From positions 62,001 to 126,000 of the forward strand of contig CAIPVV010000042.1 in assembly GCA_903868595.1 (NCBI GenBank): a stretch of DNA of 64,000 bases, written 5' to 3'. This DNA is from an uncultured Pseudomonadota bacterium (GTDB lineage Bacteria > Pseudomonadota > Gammaproteobacteria > Steroidobacterales > Steroidobacteraceae). Made by a program: the position numbers and the translations under genes. The notes beneath the pieces are model-generated. The model ran no database searches. It was not told the DNA's origin and saw nothing but the letters and a program-made list of their open reading frames with translations. Positions 11,156 through 18,412 of the stretch are shown here, in pieces; the stretch's first letter is position 1; each line of letters begins with the position of its first letter.

Positions 11156-13093
11156 TCAGTAGTTTAGCCGCAGGCCCAGCGCACCCGTGCGCGGAAGGGT
11201 GCCGTAACCGGCCACGGTCTCGTAACGCCGGTCCAGGGCATTGTCCACCCGCGCGTACCACTGCAGGTTCGCGCCGAGCGTCTGGGAGATCGTCAGCCCG
11301 ATCAGGGTGGTGCCCGGAAGCTGGAGGGCCTGCAGGCTGTCGTCATAGTGGCTGCCGATGTAGGCGGCACCGATACCCAACGTCCACCGGGCCGCAGGCG
11401 TCCAGTCCGCCCGCAGGTTGGCGAGGGTGTTGGGCCGGCGGGCCAGCTCCAACCCGGTCAGTGAATCGATACTGCGCATGCGTGTCAGGTTGCTCGTCAC
11501 GCGCAGTGCGCGACTGGCCTGCATCGTGAGTTCAAGCTCCAGGCCGTGGGCGCGAGAACGGGCGATGTTGTCATAGTAGCCATACGGGCGGGTCGTGCAG
11601 GCCGGCGTAACGACGGGGTAGCAGCTGAAGAAATCGATCTGGTCGTGCGTGCGTCGCTCGAAGTAGGTGGCCGACAGCCGCAGGCGTCCGTCCAGCACGC
11701 CCTGATCCACCCCGGCCTCCCAGCCGCGCGAGGACTCGGCGGCCAGGTTGCGGACGGGGTTGGAGTAGGGGGAGAAGAGTTCATAGAGGCTCGGCGCCTT
11801 GAAGCCATCGCCGAGGTTGGCGCGCAGCACGGTGGCGGTGCCGATCGGCTGCCAGGCAGCCGAGAGCTTGATCGATCCGTGATTGCCGAAGCCGGAGTTC
11901 TCATCCCGACGCAATCCGCCGGTCAGGGTGAGCTGCTGGCGCAGCGTGCTCTGGTACTGCACGTAGTAGCCGTTGATGCGCGATTGCCCGGTCGTGGGCA
12001 CCGGGTTGGGATCGAACGGGCTGGGCGCCCCGGTGTTGAGCGTCGTGCGCTGGGTTTCCGCGCCAAAGCTCAACTGGTTGGCGGGGGCGAGATCCAGCAC
12101 CCCCTGGTATTCCAGCCGGCGGGATTCCCCGTGCGCAAAGAACGTCTCGGTCACGCCCAGCGTAGGGTCATAGAGCTCCCGGTCGCTGCGTGAGCGCAGC
12201 ACCGCAAGGCGGTTGTGGAACCGTTCGTCCAGCAGGTCCAGGTTCAGCCCCAGGTAGGCCGTGAGCAGGCGGTTCTCGCCATACTCGGGGGTGTCCTGCA
12301 AGCGGTAGTCCGGCGGCGGGTATCCGTCAAAGCCGACATGCGAGCGCGTGAAATAGCTGCGGGCGTCGATGCTCAACGCATCCGTAGCGTGCCAGCGCAG
12401 GTTTGCCGTGGCACCGAGGTTGCGGTACGGATCTGTTTCCCGGTTGCCATCGCTGGCCGCAGCTGCAGAGACGCTGCCGCTGCGGAAATAATTCAGGGCC
12501 GCACCGTATTCCAGTGACTCACGGGTGCCGGCGGCGGAAAGCGTGCCCCGGTAGGTGTTCAGCGAGCCGCCCTCGGCGGTCAGGTTCCAGGCCGGTGGGC
12601 CGTCGTGGCCGCGCTGGCTGATGAGGTTGATGACGCCCCCGATGGCGTCGCTGCCATACAGCGTGCTCTGCGGCCCGCGCAGCACTTCGATGCGCTCCAG
12701 GTTGTTGGCCAGCAGGTCGGAAATGATCGCAGCGCCATCCGGGGCGCTGGGATCGTTGACGCGCACGCCGTCGATCAGGACCAGGGTCTGGCCGGCCAGG
12801 GTGCCGCGCAGGCCGATCCCTGCGGGTTGGCCATAGCCGCCGTTGCGGATGACCACCAGCCCCGGCGTCTCCTGCAAGGCATCGGAGAGCACGACGGTCT
12901 GGTGCAAGGCGATCTCCGGGGCCGTGATCAGGGAGATCGATTCGCCGGTCAGCGCGCGGGGCTGTTCCGTGCGGGTGGCGGAAACGACTACGGCGTCAAG
13001 ATCGCCGCCGGAGGACACGTCGTCCGCGAGGCCGACGGTTGAGCAGAGGCTCGAAACCAATAGAAACGTGAGGGGGGCGCGTGAGGGGCGCAT
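11156..13093 (-). CDS. btuB: TonB-dependent outer-membrane vitamin B12 receptor (BtuB-like)
   Basis: A 645-residue outer-membrane receptor. The start at 13093 has AGGAG 7 bases upstream and gives a signal peptide (MRPSRAPLTFLLVSSLCSTV, cut after GLA). A TonB-box-like DAVVVSATR follows near residues 33-41. The plug domain includes LRGTLAGQTLVLIDGVRVND and IEVLRGPQSTLYGSDAIGGV. A long beta-barrel ends in an aromatic residue (LRLNY), as outer-membrane proteins require. The cobalamin riboswitch in its leader identifies the ligand class: the receptor takes up cobalamin or a corrinoid, using TonB energy. The likely inner-membrane partner is the BtuFCD-like operon at 45.7-48.3 kb. No other gene shares its transcript. 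Confidence 0.92.
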   Translation of the reverse strand: MRPSRAPLTFLLVSSLCSTVGLADDVSSGGDLDAVVVSATRTEQPRALTGESISLITAPEIALHQTVVLSDALQETPGLVVIRNGGYGQPAGIGLRGTLAGQTLVLIDGVRVNDPSAPDGAAIISDLLANNLERIEVLRGPQSTLYGSDAIGGVINLISQRGHDGPPAWNLTAEGGSLNTYRGTLSAAGTRESLEYGAALNYFRSGSVSAAAASDGNRETDPYRNLGATANLRWHATDALSIDARSYFTRSHVGFDGYPPPDYRLQDTPEYGENRLLTAYLGLNLDLLDERFHNRLAVLRSRSDRELYDPTLGVTETFFAHGESRRLEYQGVLDLAPANQLSFGAETQRTTLNTGAPSPFDPNPVPTTGQSRINGYYVQYQSTLRQQLTLTGGLRRDENSGFGNHGSIKLSAAWQPIGTATVLRANLGDGFKAPSLYELFSPYSNPVRNLAAESSRGWEAGVDQGVLDGRLRLSATYFERRTHDQIDFFSCYPVVTPACTTRPYGYYDNIARSRAHGLELELTMQASRALRVTSNLTRMRSIDSLTGLELARRPNTLANLRADWTPAARWTLGIGAAYIGSHYDDSLQALQLPGTTLIGLTISQTLGANLQWYARVDNALDRRYETVAGYGTLPRTGALGLRLNY

Positions 13094-13254
13094 GAGGAAC
13101 TCCTGGGCGAAGGGGCCAGGAGCCGAGCCACGGAACGGCTTGCAGACTTCAATGAAACCAAAGGCATGACAGGTCCCGCGGTGACGACTCCAACTGTCGC
13201 CTCCACGGATAAACCGTAGCCCCCGGTGCACCCCGACCGATAGCAGGACGACGG

Positions 13255-13420
13255 TGCGAGGCAGGTTTCCTGGCTTACGGCTCCTTCGCGTTTCGTCCGC
13301 CTTCCCAGGCCGCGGCCCAGTGGCGTGTGGACGATCGCTCGCCGATCACAGTTGCGGGGGCAGCCGCGGTCTTGAACCGCGTTCCCTTAAATCCCTTGCG
13401 GGAACCTTGCACCTACGCCG
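13255..13420 (-). ncRNA. Cobalamin riboswitch in the btuB leader
   Basis: Read on the minus strand, the leader contains the conserved cobalamin-aptamer blocks in order: AGGTGCAAGG (13405-13414), then AAGGGAA and CTGCCCCCGCAACTG (within 13345-13392), GCCACTG (13318-13324), the B12-box GCCTGGGAAGGC (13299-13310), and the 3' block TAAGCCAGGAAACCT (13263-13277). It lies about 160 bases before the btuB start codon. Known switches of this class turn btuB expression off when adenosylcobalamin or another cobalamin binds. The expression platform (ribosome-site masking or termination) should lie within 13094-13255 and was not folded here. Confidence 0.95.
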
Positions 13421-13429
13421 GACCCTAAC

Positions 13430-13920
13430 TGCACAAGCCCCCACGGGTCAACATGCCAGGATCGCTCGCTGCAGGGCGCTGCGCGCGAGGCGTGAACGTC
13501 CGGAAGTAGCCGTCCTGACGCGGCGGCCTTGCCAATAAAGTTGTGCGGAGCGTTTCACCGCGCCCTTGAGGAGATGGCCGCGCATCCCGATGCGTGGCTC
13601 GTAGTGACGCCAGAAGTTGCACCGGACCACGTGTCTGCCCCTGCAGCCCAGCTCGCGCCCCCACGGCCCCGGGGAGCCTTGGGGAGACGCTGCGGCGAGC
13701 GAGCGGAGCGCGCAGCCTCGTGATCGCCACGGCAGCGTGGATCAGTCAGCATGAAAGGCTTCTGGGTGGCGTGAGCAGCAGTCACGGCTCCCGCGCGGGC
13801 GCAGACTTTCGCCGATTCGAGGCCGGACGCTCAGGCACGAACCAGGGGTCTTGTGCGAAGGTTGCTGCAATCCTTGCGTCGCGCTCCTCTGGGGGAGCAC
13901 GACCCCCTGCCGGTTACTGG
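13430..13920. other. Intergenic region with no recognised gene
   Basis: About 490 bases between the riboswitch and the damaged VOC gene. Short open frames exist on both strands, including a plus-strand one with ALEEMAAHPDAWLVVTPEVA near 13560-13620, but none shows a start site or family resemblance I trust. The btuB promoter should lie at the left edge, upstream of the aptamer on the minus strand. Confidence 0.35.
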
Positions 13921-14293
13921 ATGAGACCACTACACCCTGAGCGCCCATCGCGGGGTACTGGAGGTCCTGCGGCAGTTCTACAGGGATGTGGTGGGTCTGC
14001 GGGTGGGCCCCCGACCCGCGCAGCGTCGCTTCGGATACGGGCTGTATGCCGGCGAGGTCGCCGTGGTGCACCGGTCGGAGGCCGACCCGGATGAGCAGCG
14101 TGCCTTGCCCGCGCGCGGCACGTTCACTCCTGCGGCGTTTCGCGGGCAGGGGTTGCAGCCACAGCAAGCGATCTTGCGCCGGCATGGCATTGCGGTTCGG
14201 GTGGTGGACGATCCGCAGCAGCGGCAGCTCTTCTTCTCCGATCCCGCCGGAAACGGCGTGGAACTGGCCTGCGCGCGGGACGACAACGCGTAG
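13921..14293 (+). pseudogene. VOC (glyoxalase/bleomycin-resistance) family gene with disrupted start
   Basis: The frame ending at 14293 encodes a single VOC-fold domain: LRQFYRDVVGLRVGPRP, YGLYAGEVAVVHR, then LRRHGIAVRVVDDP and QLFFSDPAGNGVELAC, the usual last strand with its metal-binding-type glutamate. The homology starts at HYTLSAHRGVLEVL. In that frame a TGA (13922-13924) comes directly before, and no ATG exists; the first GTG (13988) would cut off the first strand. An ATG at 13921 would join the frame if one base were removed right after it, giving M-D-H-Y-T-L. This looks like a one-base insertion at the second codon, or a sequencing error. The stop lies 3 bases from the convergent UDG-like gene. 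Substrate unknown. Confidence 0.65.
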
Positions 14294-14296
14294 GCG

Positions 14297-14941
14297 TCAG
14301 GCCAAGGCGTCGCGCAGCTGGCCGCGAAACAGCTTCGCGCCGCCCATCGAGGGATGGCGCAGGGGTTTGGCCTCGCAGCCCACCTCGCGCAGCGAGGCTT
14401 CGGCCGTGCGCCCGACCGCAAAGACGGTCGCCTGCGGGAAGGCTGCCAGCAGCGCCTTGAGCACCGGCACGCCCACGAGGCGCTCCTCCCGGGTCGGGGT
14501 GCGGTTGGACTGGCGGTTGCCGGGCTGGTGCGGGTGCCAGGGATAGGCGTTCCACAGCGCGGTGCAGTCCGCGATGCCCAGTTCCTGAAGCGTTCCCCAC
14601 ACGGTCGTCGCCGAGGGCTCGCTCCACGGGATGTGCCGCGTGGAGAGCCGGCGTCCCTCGCTGGTCACGCGGGGGATCTGGCCCGCCAGGATCAAGCGCT
14701 CACTGGTGAAGGGAATGCCGCTGACGTGGCATCCCTGGTAGCCGGGCGCTTCCCCGAGCAGGATCACGCGGATCGGCGCGGCCAGGTGTGCCCGGAGCCG
14801 CTCCAGGCGGGCTTGCGGGGCGTCCTTGGCGGCGTCCGTGCCGGGGTCGCGCTGCGTCCAGGGATTGAAGACATGGGTGGGCGGCTCGGCTTCCAGCAGG
14901 CGCCAGAATCGGCCCAGGGCAGGGGATCTCATGCGGTTCAT
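14297..14941 (-). CDS. Uracil-DNA-glycosylase-fold protein
   Basis: A 214-residue soluble protein. It carries the UDG-superfamily active-site loop LLGEAPGYQGCHVSGIPFTS (residues 61-80), an ALWNAYPWHPH segment (128-138) and the DNA-minor-groove loop RHPSMGGAKLF (195-205). This pattern belongs to a branch of uracil-DNA-glycosylase-like proteins distinct from classical Ung. The family removes damaged bases such as uracil from DNA in base-excision repair; the exact substrate of this branch is uncertain. ATG at 14941 is used and 14932 is also in frame. It diverges from yaeQ across a 50-base gap. Confidence 0.8.
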   Translation of the reverse strand: MNRMRSPALGRFWRLLEAEPPTHVFNPWTQRDPGTDAAKDAPQARLERLRAHLAAPIRVILLGEAPGYQGCHVSGIPFTSERLILAGQIPRVTSEGRRLSTRHIPWSEPSATTVWGTLQELGIADCTALWNAYPWHPHQPGNRQSNRTPTREERLVGVPVLKALLAAFPQATVFAVGRTAEASLREVGCEAKPLRHPSMGGAKLFRGQLRDALA

Positions 14942-14991
14942 CCGTGCGACACTTCAGGTACCCCCACCAGTGTACAAGTGACCCCACCGTT

Positions 14992-15534
14992 ATGGCGCTG
15001 AGCGCGACGATGTATGTCTTTACCGTGCGTCTGGTCGATGCCGACCGCGGGATCTACGAGACCCTGAACCTGCGCCTGGCGTGCCATCCGTCCGAGACGG
15101 TGGAATTCCTGCTGACGCGGCTGCTCGCCTATTGCCTGGAGTACGGCGAGGGCATCGCCTTCTCCAAGGGCCTGTCGGATCCGGATGAGCCCGCGGTGTT
15201 TATCCGCGACCTGACGGGGGCGCTCAAGGCCTGGATCGAGGTCGGCACACCCGATGCAGCCCGCCTGCACAAAGCCAGCAAGGCATCGCCCCGGGTCGCC
15301 GTCTATGTGCATCGCGACGCCGAGTCCTGGCTGACGCGCCTCGCCGGAGAACGCATCCATCGCGCAGCGGATATCGCCGTGCACCTGCTGGACCGCGACC
15401 TCCTGGCGGCCCTCGCGCAACGCCTGGATCGGCGCATGGAGTGGGACCTCTCGGTGGCGGAGGGAAACCTGTACATCACGCTGGGCGAGGAGACGCTGTC
15501 GGGCCTGGTGACCACGCGCCGCCTCGCCGAGTAG
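14992..15534 (+). CDS. yaeQ: YaeQ family protein
   Basis: A 180-residue soluble protein. ATG at 14992 gives MALSATMYVFTVRLVDADRG, the standard YaeQ opening. YETLNLRLACHPSETVEFLL follows (residues 21-40), then IEVGTPDAARLHKASKAS and a closing region with MEWDLSVAEGNLYITLGEE. YaeQ proteins adopt a PD-(D/E)XK nuclease-like fold and are found mainly in proteobacteria. A link to RfaH-like transcription control has been proposed, but the biochemical role is not settled. Length matches the family. It is followed after 123 bases by the pirin gene on the same strand. Confidence 0.92.
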   Translation: MALSATMYVFTVRLVDADRGIYETLNLRLACHPSETVEFLLTRLLAYCLEYGEGIAFSKGLSDPDEPAVFIRDLTGALKAWIEVGTPDAARLHKASKASPRVAVYVHRDAESWLTRLAGERIHRAADIAVHLLDRDLLAALAQRLDRRMEWDLSVAEGNLYITLGEETLSGLVTTRRLAE

Positions 15535-15657
15535 CGCGCGGTGCTCCCGCGCCCTGAGGTCGGGCGGCGGCGGCGGTCGGCCGGAGCAACCGGTTGACGC
15601 TCGGTTCGCAACGACCGTAGCCTGACCGCAGCTCATCTCTCGCCTTGGAGCACTGCA

Positions 15658-16536
15658 TTGCTGGATTTCGTCCTGGATCAACGCCGTCGTAGCCTGGGCG
15701 CGCTGGAAGTGGGACGGGTGCTGCCCGCGGTAGGGCACACGATGGTGGGCCCGTTCATCTTCCTGGATCACGTGGGGCCGGTGCAATTGCCCGCGGGACT
15801 CTCTCGCGATGCCGACGTGCGGCCGCATCCGCATATCGGCCTCTCCACCGTGACGTACCTGTTCGACGGCGAAATCGTTCATCGCGACAGCGTCGGTGCC
15901 CACGAGACGATCCGCCCGGGCGAGGTGAACTGGATGGTCGCAGGTCGCGGCATCACGCACTCCGAGCGCTTTGAGAAGGCTCGCCGGGAAGGCGACCGGC
16001 TGCATGGCATACAGATCTGGGTTGCGCTGCCGGATGGCCAGGAAGAGGTGGCACCGGAGTTTGCGCACTACGATGCCGCGGTGCTGCCTCAGCGGGAACA
16101 CGACGGCGTTTGGCTGCGCCTGATCGCCGGCCAGGCCTACGGCCTGGTTTCACCCGTGAAGACGCACTCGCCGCTGTTCTACCTGCATGCTCGTCTCGAG
16201 GCGGGGGCGGTACTGGAACTGCCTGCCGAATACCCGGAGCGCGCGGCCTACATCGTCTCCGGTGCCGTGACCGTGGACGGTGCGACACACCACGCGGGCC
16301 GCCTGCTGGCCTTCGCCGCCGCAACCCGCGCCGTGCTGGCCGCGCAAACCGCGGCCGTGGTCATGCTGCTGGGCGGGGCGCCGGTGGGTCAGCGCTTCAT
16401 CGACTGGAATTTCGTCTCCTCGTCGAAGCAGCGTATCGAAGCGGCCAAGGCGGACTGGCGGGCCGGGCGCCTGAAGCTGCCAGACCTGGACCAGGCGGAG
16501 TTCATCCCCCTGCCACCGGAGCAACCGGACCGATAG
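15658..16536 (+). CDS. Pirin family protein
   Basis: A 292-residue bicupin. The start is TTG at 15658 with TTGGAG about 10 bases upstream; no ATG lies near the beginning of homology. The N-terminal cupin holds the metal ligands at the same numbers as human pirin: H57 and H59 in RPHPHIG, and H101 and E103 in GRGITHSE. The C-terminal half has the second cupin (PLFYLHARLEAGAVLELPAE) and ends FIPLPPEQPDR. Pirins bind Fe and act as quercetin dioxygenases or redox-dependent regulators; which applies here is unknown. The reading frame is intact. Directly after its stop lies a fragment of an ABC ATPase gene. Confidence 0.92.
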   Translation: MLDFVLDQRRRSLGALEVGRVLPAVGHTMVGPFIFLDHVGPVQLPAGLSRDADVRPHPHIGLSTVTYLFDGEIVHRDSVGAHETIRPGEVNWMVAGRGITHSERFEKARREGDRLHGIQIWVALPDGQEEVAPEFAHYDAAVLPQREHDGVWLRLIAGQAYGLVSPVKTHSPLFYLHARLEAGAVLELPAEYPERAAYIVSGAVTVDGATHHAGRLLAFAAATRAVLAAQTAAVVMLLGGAPVGQRFIDWNFVSSSKQRIEAAKADWRAGRLKLPDLDQAEFIPLPPEQPDR

Positions 16537-16850
16537 ACCCCGCGCGGCTCGCGATCGTCCAGTCGGTGATCTGCGAGCCGCAGATCCCGTGGCTGGATGA
16601 GCCCTTCGCTGCACCGGATCCCGGCATCACGGCGGACAGGCACCGGATTCTCCTCGACCTGTGGGAGGCCAACGGCAGGACGAGCTTCCTGATCTCGCAT
16701 GACCTGCCGGAGAGCTTCGCGCTGGGCACGCGTCGGTTGACCTGCGCCAAGCTGCGGCCTGACCCGCAGTCGCCGCAGGCCTGCGGCGCGGGCGTCACGC
16801 CCGACATCCCGCCGCGCCGGCGCTCGACCCAGCCGCGGGTGGCGGCCTAA
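16537..16850 (+). pseudogene. 3' fragment of an ABC transporter ATPase (nitrate/taurine/urea type)
   Basis: Immediately after the pirin stop a frame opens that reads like the last third of a NitT/TauT-type ATPase: ARLAIVQSVICEPQIPWLDE (Walker B, with the aspartate and glutamate kept), a D-loop-like PDPGI, LLDLWEANGRTSFLISHDLP (H-switch histidine), LGTRRLTCAKLRPDPQSPQA and a final TPDIPPRRR. The Walker A, Q-loop and ABC signature are absent and no start codon exists. It is therefore a truncated leftover and should not make a working ATPase. The tail resembles ATPases linked to urea carboxylase or short-chain amine transporters. Its TAA overlaps the TAG of the opposing FHA gene. Confidence 0.7.
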
Positions 16851-17980
16851 TCCGTCGAGTCGGGTTTGCTGCGCGACTTCAGGTAAGCCTGGGCCAGGGA
16901 TTCGGCGAACAGGTGCGGCAGTTGCCCGTCGGGTATCTGCGTCAGCGAGCGATAGAGCTCGCCATAGACGTCCCAGCTGCCGGTCTGCGTGCCACCCGAG
17001 GCGGCACGCGAGGCGATGCCCTGGGGATCCAGGTAGGCCAGGAAGGACTGCACGGCCTCGCGTAGCGCGGGGCGCAGCGCCGCGTCATGGCGACGGGCAT
17101 CCGCAAAGTAGGCTCGCAGCAGCATCACTGCATCCAGCTCATGGCCCTCGTGGCCGGTCAGCAGGCGCATCAGAAAATCCGTGGATGCCAGAGAGTCCGG
17201 CGCCGGTCCTTCCACATCCGGTGCCCGCACGTCGATCGCGTACTGGTGCTGGAAGGCGCGCTGCGCGCGCACGATCTCCTGCAGGCCCAGCACCGTCTCG
17301 CGCAGCAATTGGCCCGCCAGCAGCAACATGCGTGAATCCGCGTCCGGCGGCAGTTGCGCCACGTCCAGGCCCGCCCCCCGGCAAAAAGTCTGCAATCCCG
17401 AGCGCACGTCGAACAGCGCGGGCGTGCCGCCCCCGAAGCGGGCACGCGCCGCGGCGCGCGCGCGTTGCAGCCGGTTCTCGGAGGGCTCCTGGGCAGGGGC
17501 GGCTGGGGGGGCAGCGCTCCCCTGGCTGCGCAGCAGCTCCTCCAGGTTCAGCGAGGCATCGATGTCCCCGGCTTCCTGGTCGCGGACCCCGGGCGTGCGC
17601 AGCGGCACGACCCGATCCGCGGACACCCGGGAGGCGCAGAGGCCGCTGTCCTCCTCGAAGGGTCCGATGCTGGCGCGGATCAGGTATTCGCCGAGCCGCA
17701 GGGTGTCGCCGTCGCGGACCGTGTAAGTGCCCTGGCGGCCCAGTGGCAGGGCATCGCCGTTGATGAACACGCCATTGGTGCTGGTGTCCTCCAGGACGAA
17801 GGCGTCTTCCCGGAAGTGGATGCGGGCATGGTGGCCGGAGAGGTAGTAATTGGGATCCGGCAACACCCAATCGTTGTCCGCGGCCCGGCCAATCGCGCCT
17901 CCAGACAGGCCAAAGACGGCCTGGACGCGGTCTGCCAGCGCCTGCCGGTGCTCGCTGATTATCTCCAAGCGCAAGGCCAT
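16847..17980 (-). CDS. tagH: FHA-domain protein, TagH-like (type VI secretion-associated), orphan
   Basis: A 377-residue cytosolic protein. The N-terminal FHA domain (about 26-98) contains GAIGRAADNDWVLPDPNYYL, SGHHARIHF and the TSTNGVFIN phosphothreonine-binding loop. A low-complexity linker (about 140-185) follows. The C-terminal region (about 195-370: LLLAGQLLRETVLGLQEIVR, FLMRLLTGHEGHELDAVMLL, SFLAYLDPQGIASR) matches the conserved C-terminal domain of TagH/ImpI proteins. In type VI secretion systems such proteins are phosphorylated by PpkA and switch assembly on. No other type VI gene is in the window, so this copy is separated from any machine or has another role. The only other kinase gene, a Ser/Thr kinase at 44 kb, is not adjacent. 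Confidence 0.85.
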   Translation of the reverse strand: MALRLEIISEHRQALADRVQAVFGLSGGAIGRAADNDWVLPDPNYYLSGHHARIHFREDAFVLEDTSTNGVFINGDALPLGRQGTYTVRDGDTLRLGEYLIRASIGPFEEDSGLCASRVSADRVVPLRTPGVRDQEAGDIDASLNLEELLRSQGSAAPPAAPAQEPSENRLQRARAAARARFGGGTPALFDVRSGLQTFCRGAGLDVAQLPPDADSRMLLLAGQLLRETVLGLQEIVRAQRAFQHQYAIDVRAPDVEGPAPDSLASTDFLMRLLTGHEGHELDAVMLLRAYFADARRHDAALRPALREAVQSFLAYLDPQGIASRAASGGTQTGSWDVYGELYRSLTQIPDGQLPHLFAESLAQAYLKSRSKPDSTD

Positions 17981-18011
17981 GAGCCGTCTGATCCTGCCTG
18001 TCGTTCCAGCC

Positions 18012-18017
18012 TATAAT
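18012..18017 (+). promoter_or_regulatory. Consensus -10 box upstream of the DUF1820 gene
   Basis: A perfect TATAAT lies 39 bases before the DUF1820 start codon in otherwise GC-rich sequence. Only a poor -35 match (CTGATC) lies at a suitable distance. It would drive the DUF1820-purL pair. Confidence 0.4.
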
Positions 18018-18056
18018 ACAAGGCGGCCCGCTTCGTGGCCGCCCGCCCGGGTCGTC

Positions 18057-18398
18057 ATGGCATCCAACCACATCTTCAAGGTCCTGTTCGTGAACCAAGG
18101 CAAGGTTTACGAGGTGTATGCCCGCAAGGTCAGCCACGGCAGTCTTTTCGGCTTCGTAGAGGTCGAGGAGCTGGTGTTTGGCGAGCGGGCAGGGGTGGTC
18201 GTGGACCCGGGCGAAGAGCGCATCAAGAGCGAATTCGAGGGGGTCAAGCGCAGTTACCTGCCCCTGCACTCGGTGTTGCGGATCGATGAGGTCAGCAAGC
18301 GCGGTACCAGCAAGATTTCCCAGTTTGACGGCAACGTAACGCCGTTTCCCTCGCCGGTGTACGCACCGCCGGCCGGTGATCCCGGCCGCAAGCCCTAA
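18057..18398 (+). CDS. DUF1820 family protein
   Basis: A 113-residue soluble protein. ATG at 18057 gives [20 protein letters not shown], the usual start of DUF1820 proteins. [20 protein letters not shown], the conserved [20 protein letters not shown] and the FPSPVY end follow. These small proteins are widespread in gammaproteobacteria and have no known function. The gene lies 14 bases upstream of purL on the same strand, so the two are probably co-transcribed. The spacing hints at a housekeeping setting but not at a role. Confidence 0.9.
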   Translation: MASNHIFKVLFVNQGKVYEVYARKVSHGSLFGFVEVEELVFGERAGVVVDPGEERIKSEFEGVKRSYLPLHSVLRIDEVSKRGTSKISQFDGNVTPFPSPVYAPPAGDPGRKP

Positions 18399-18412
18399 AA
18401 AGACGGTATTCC

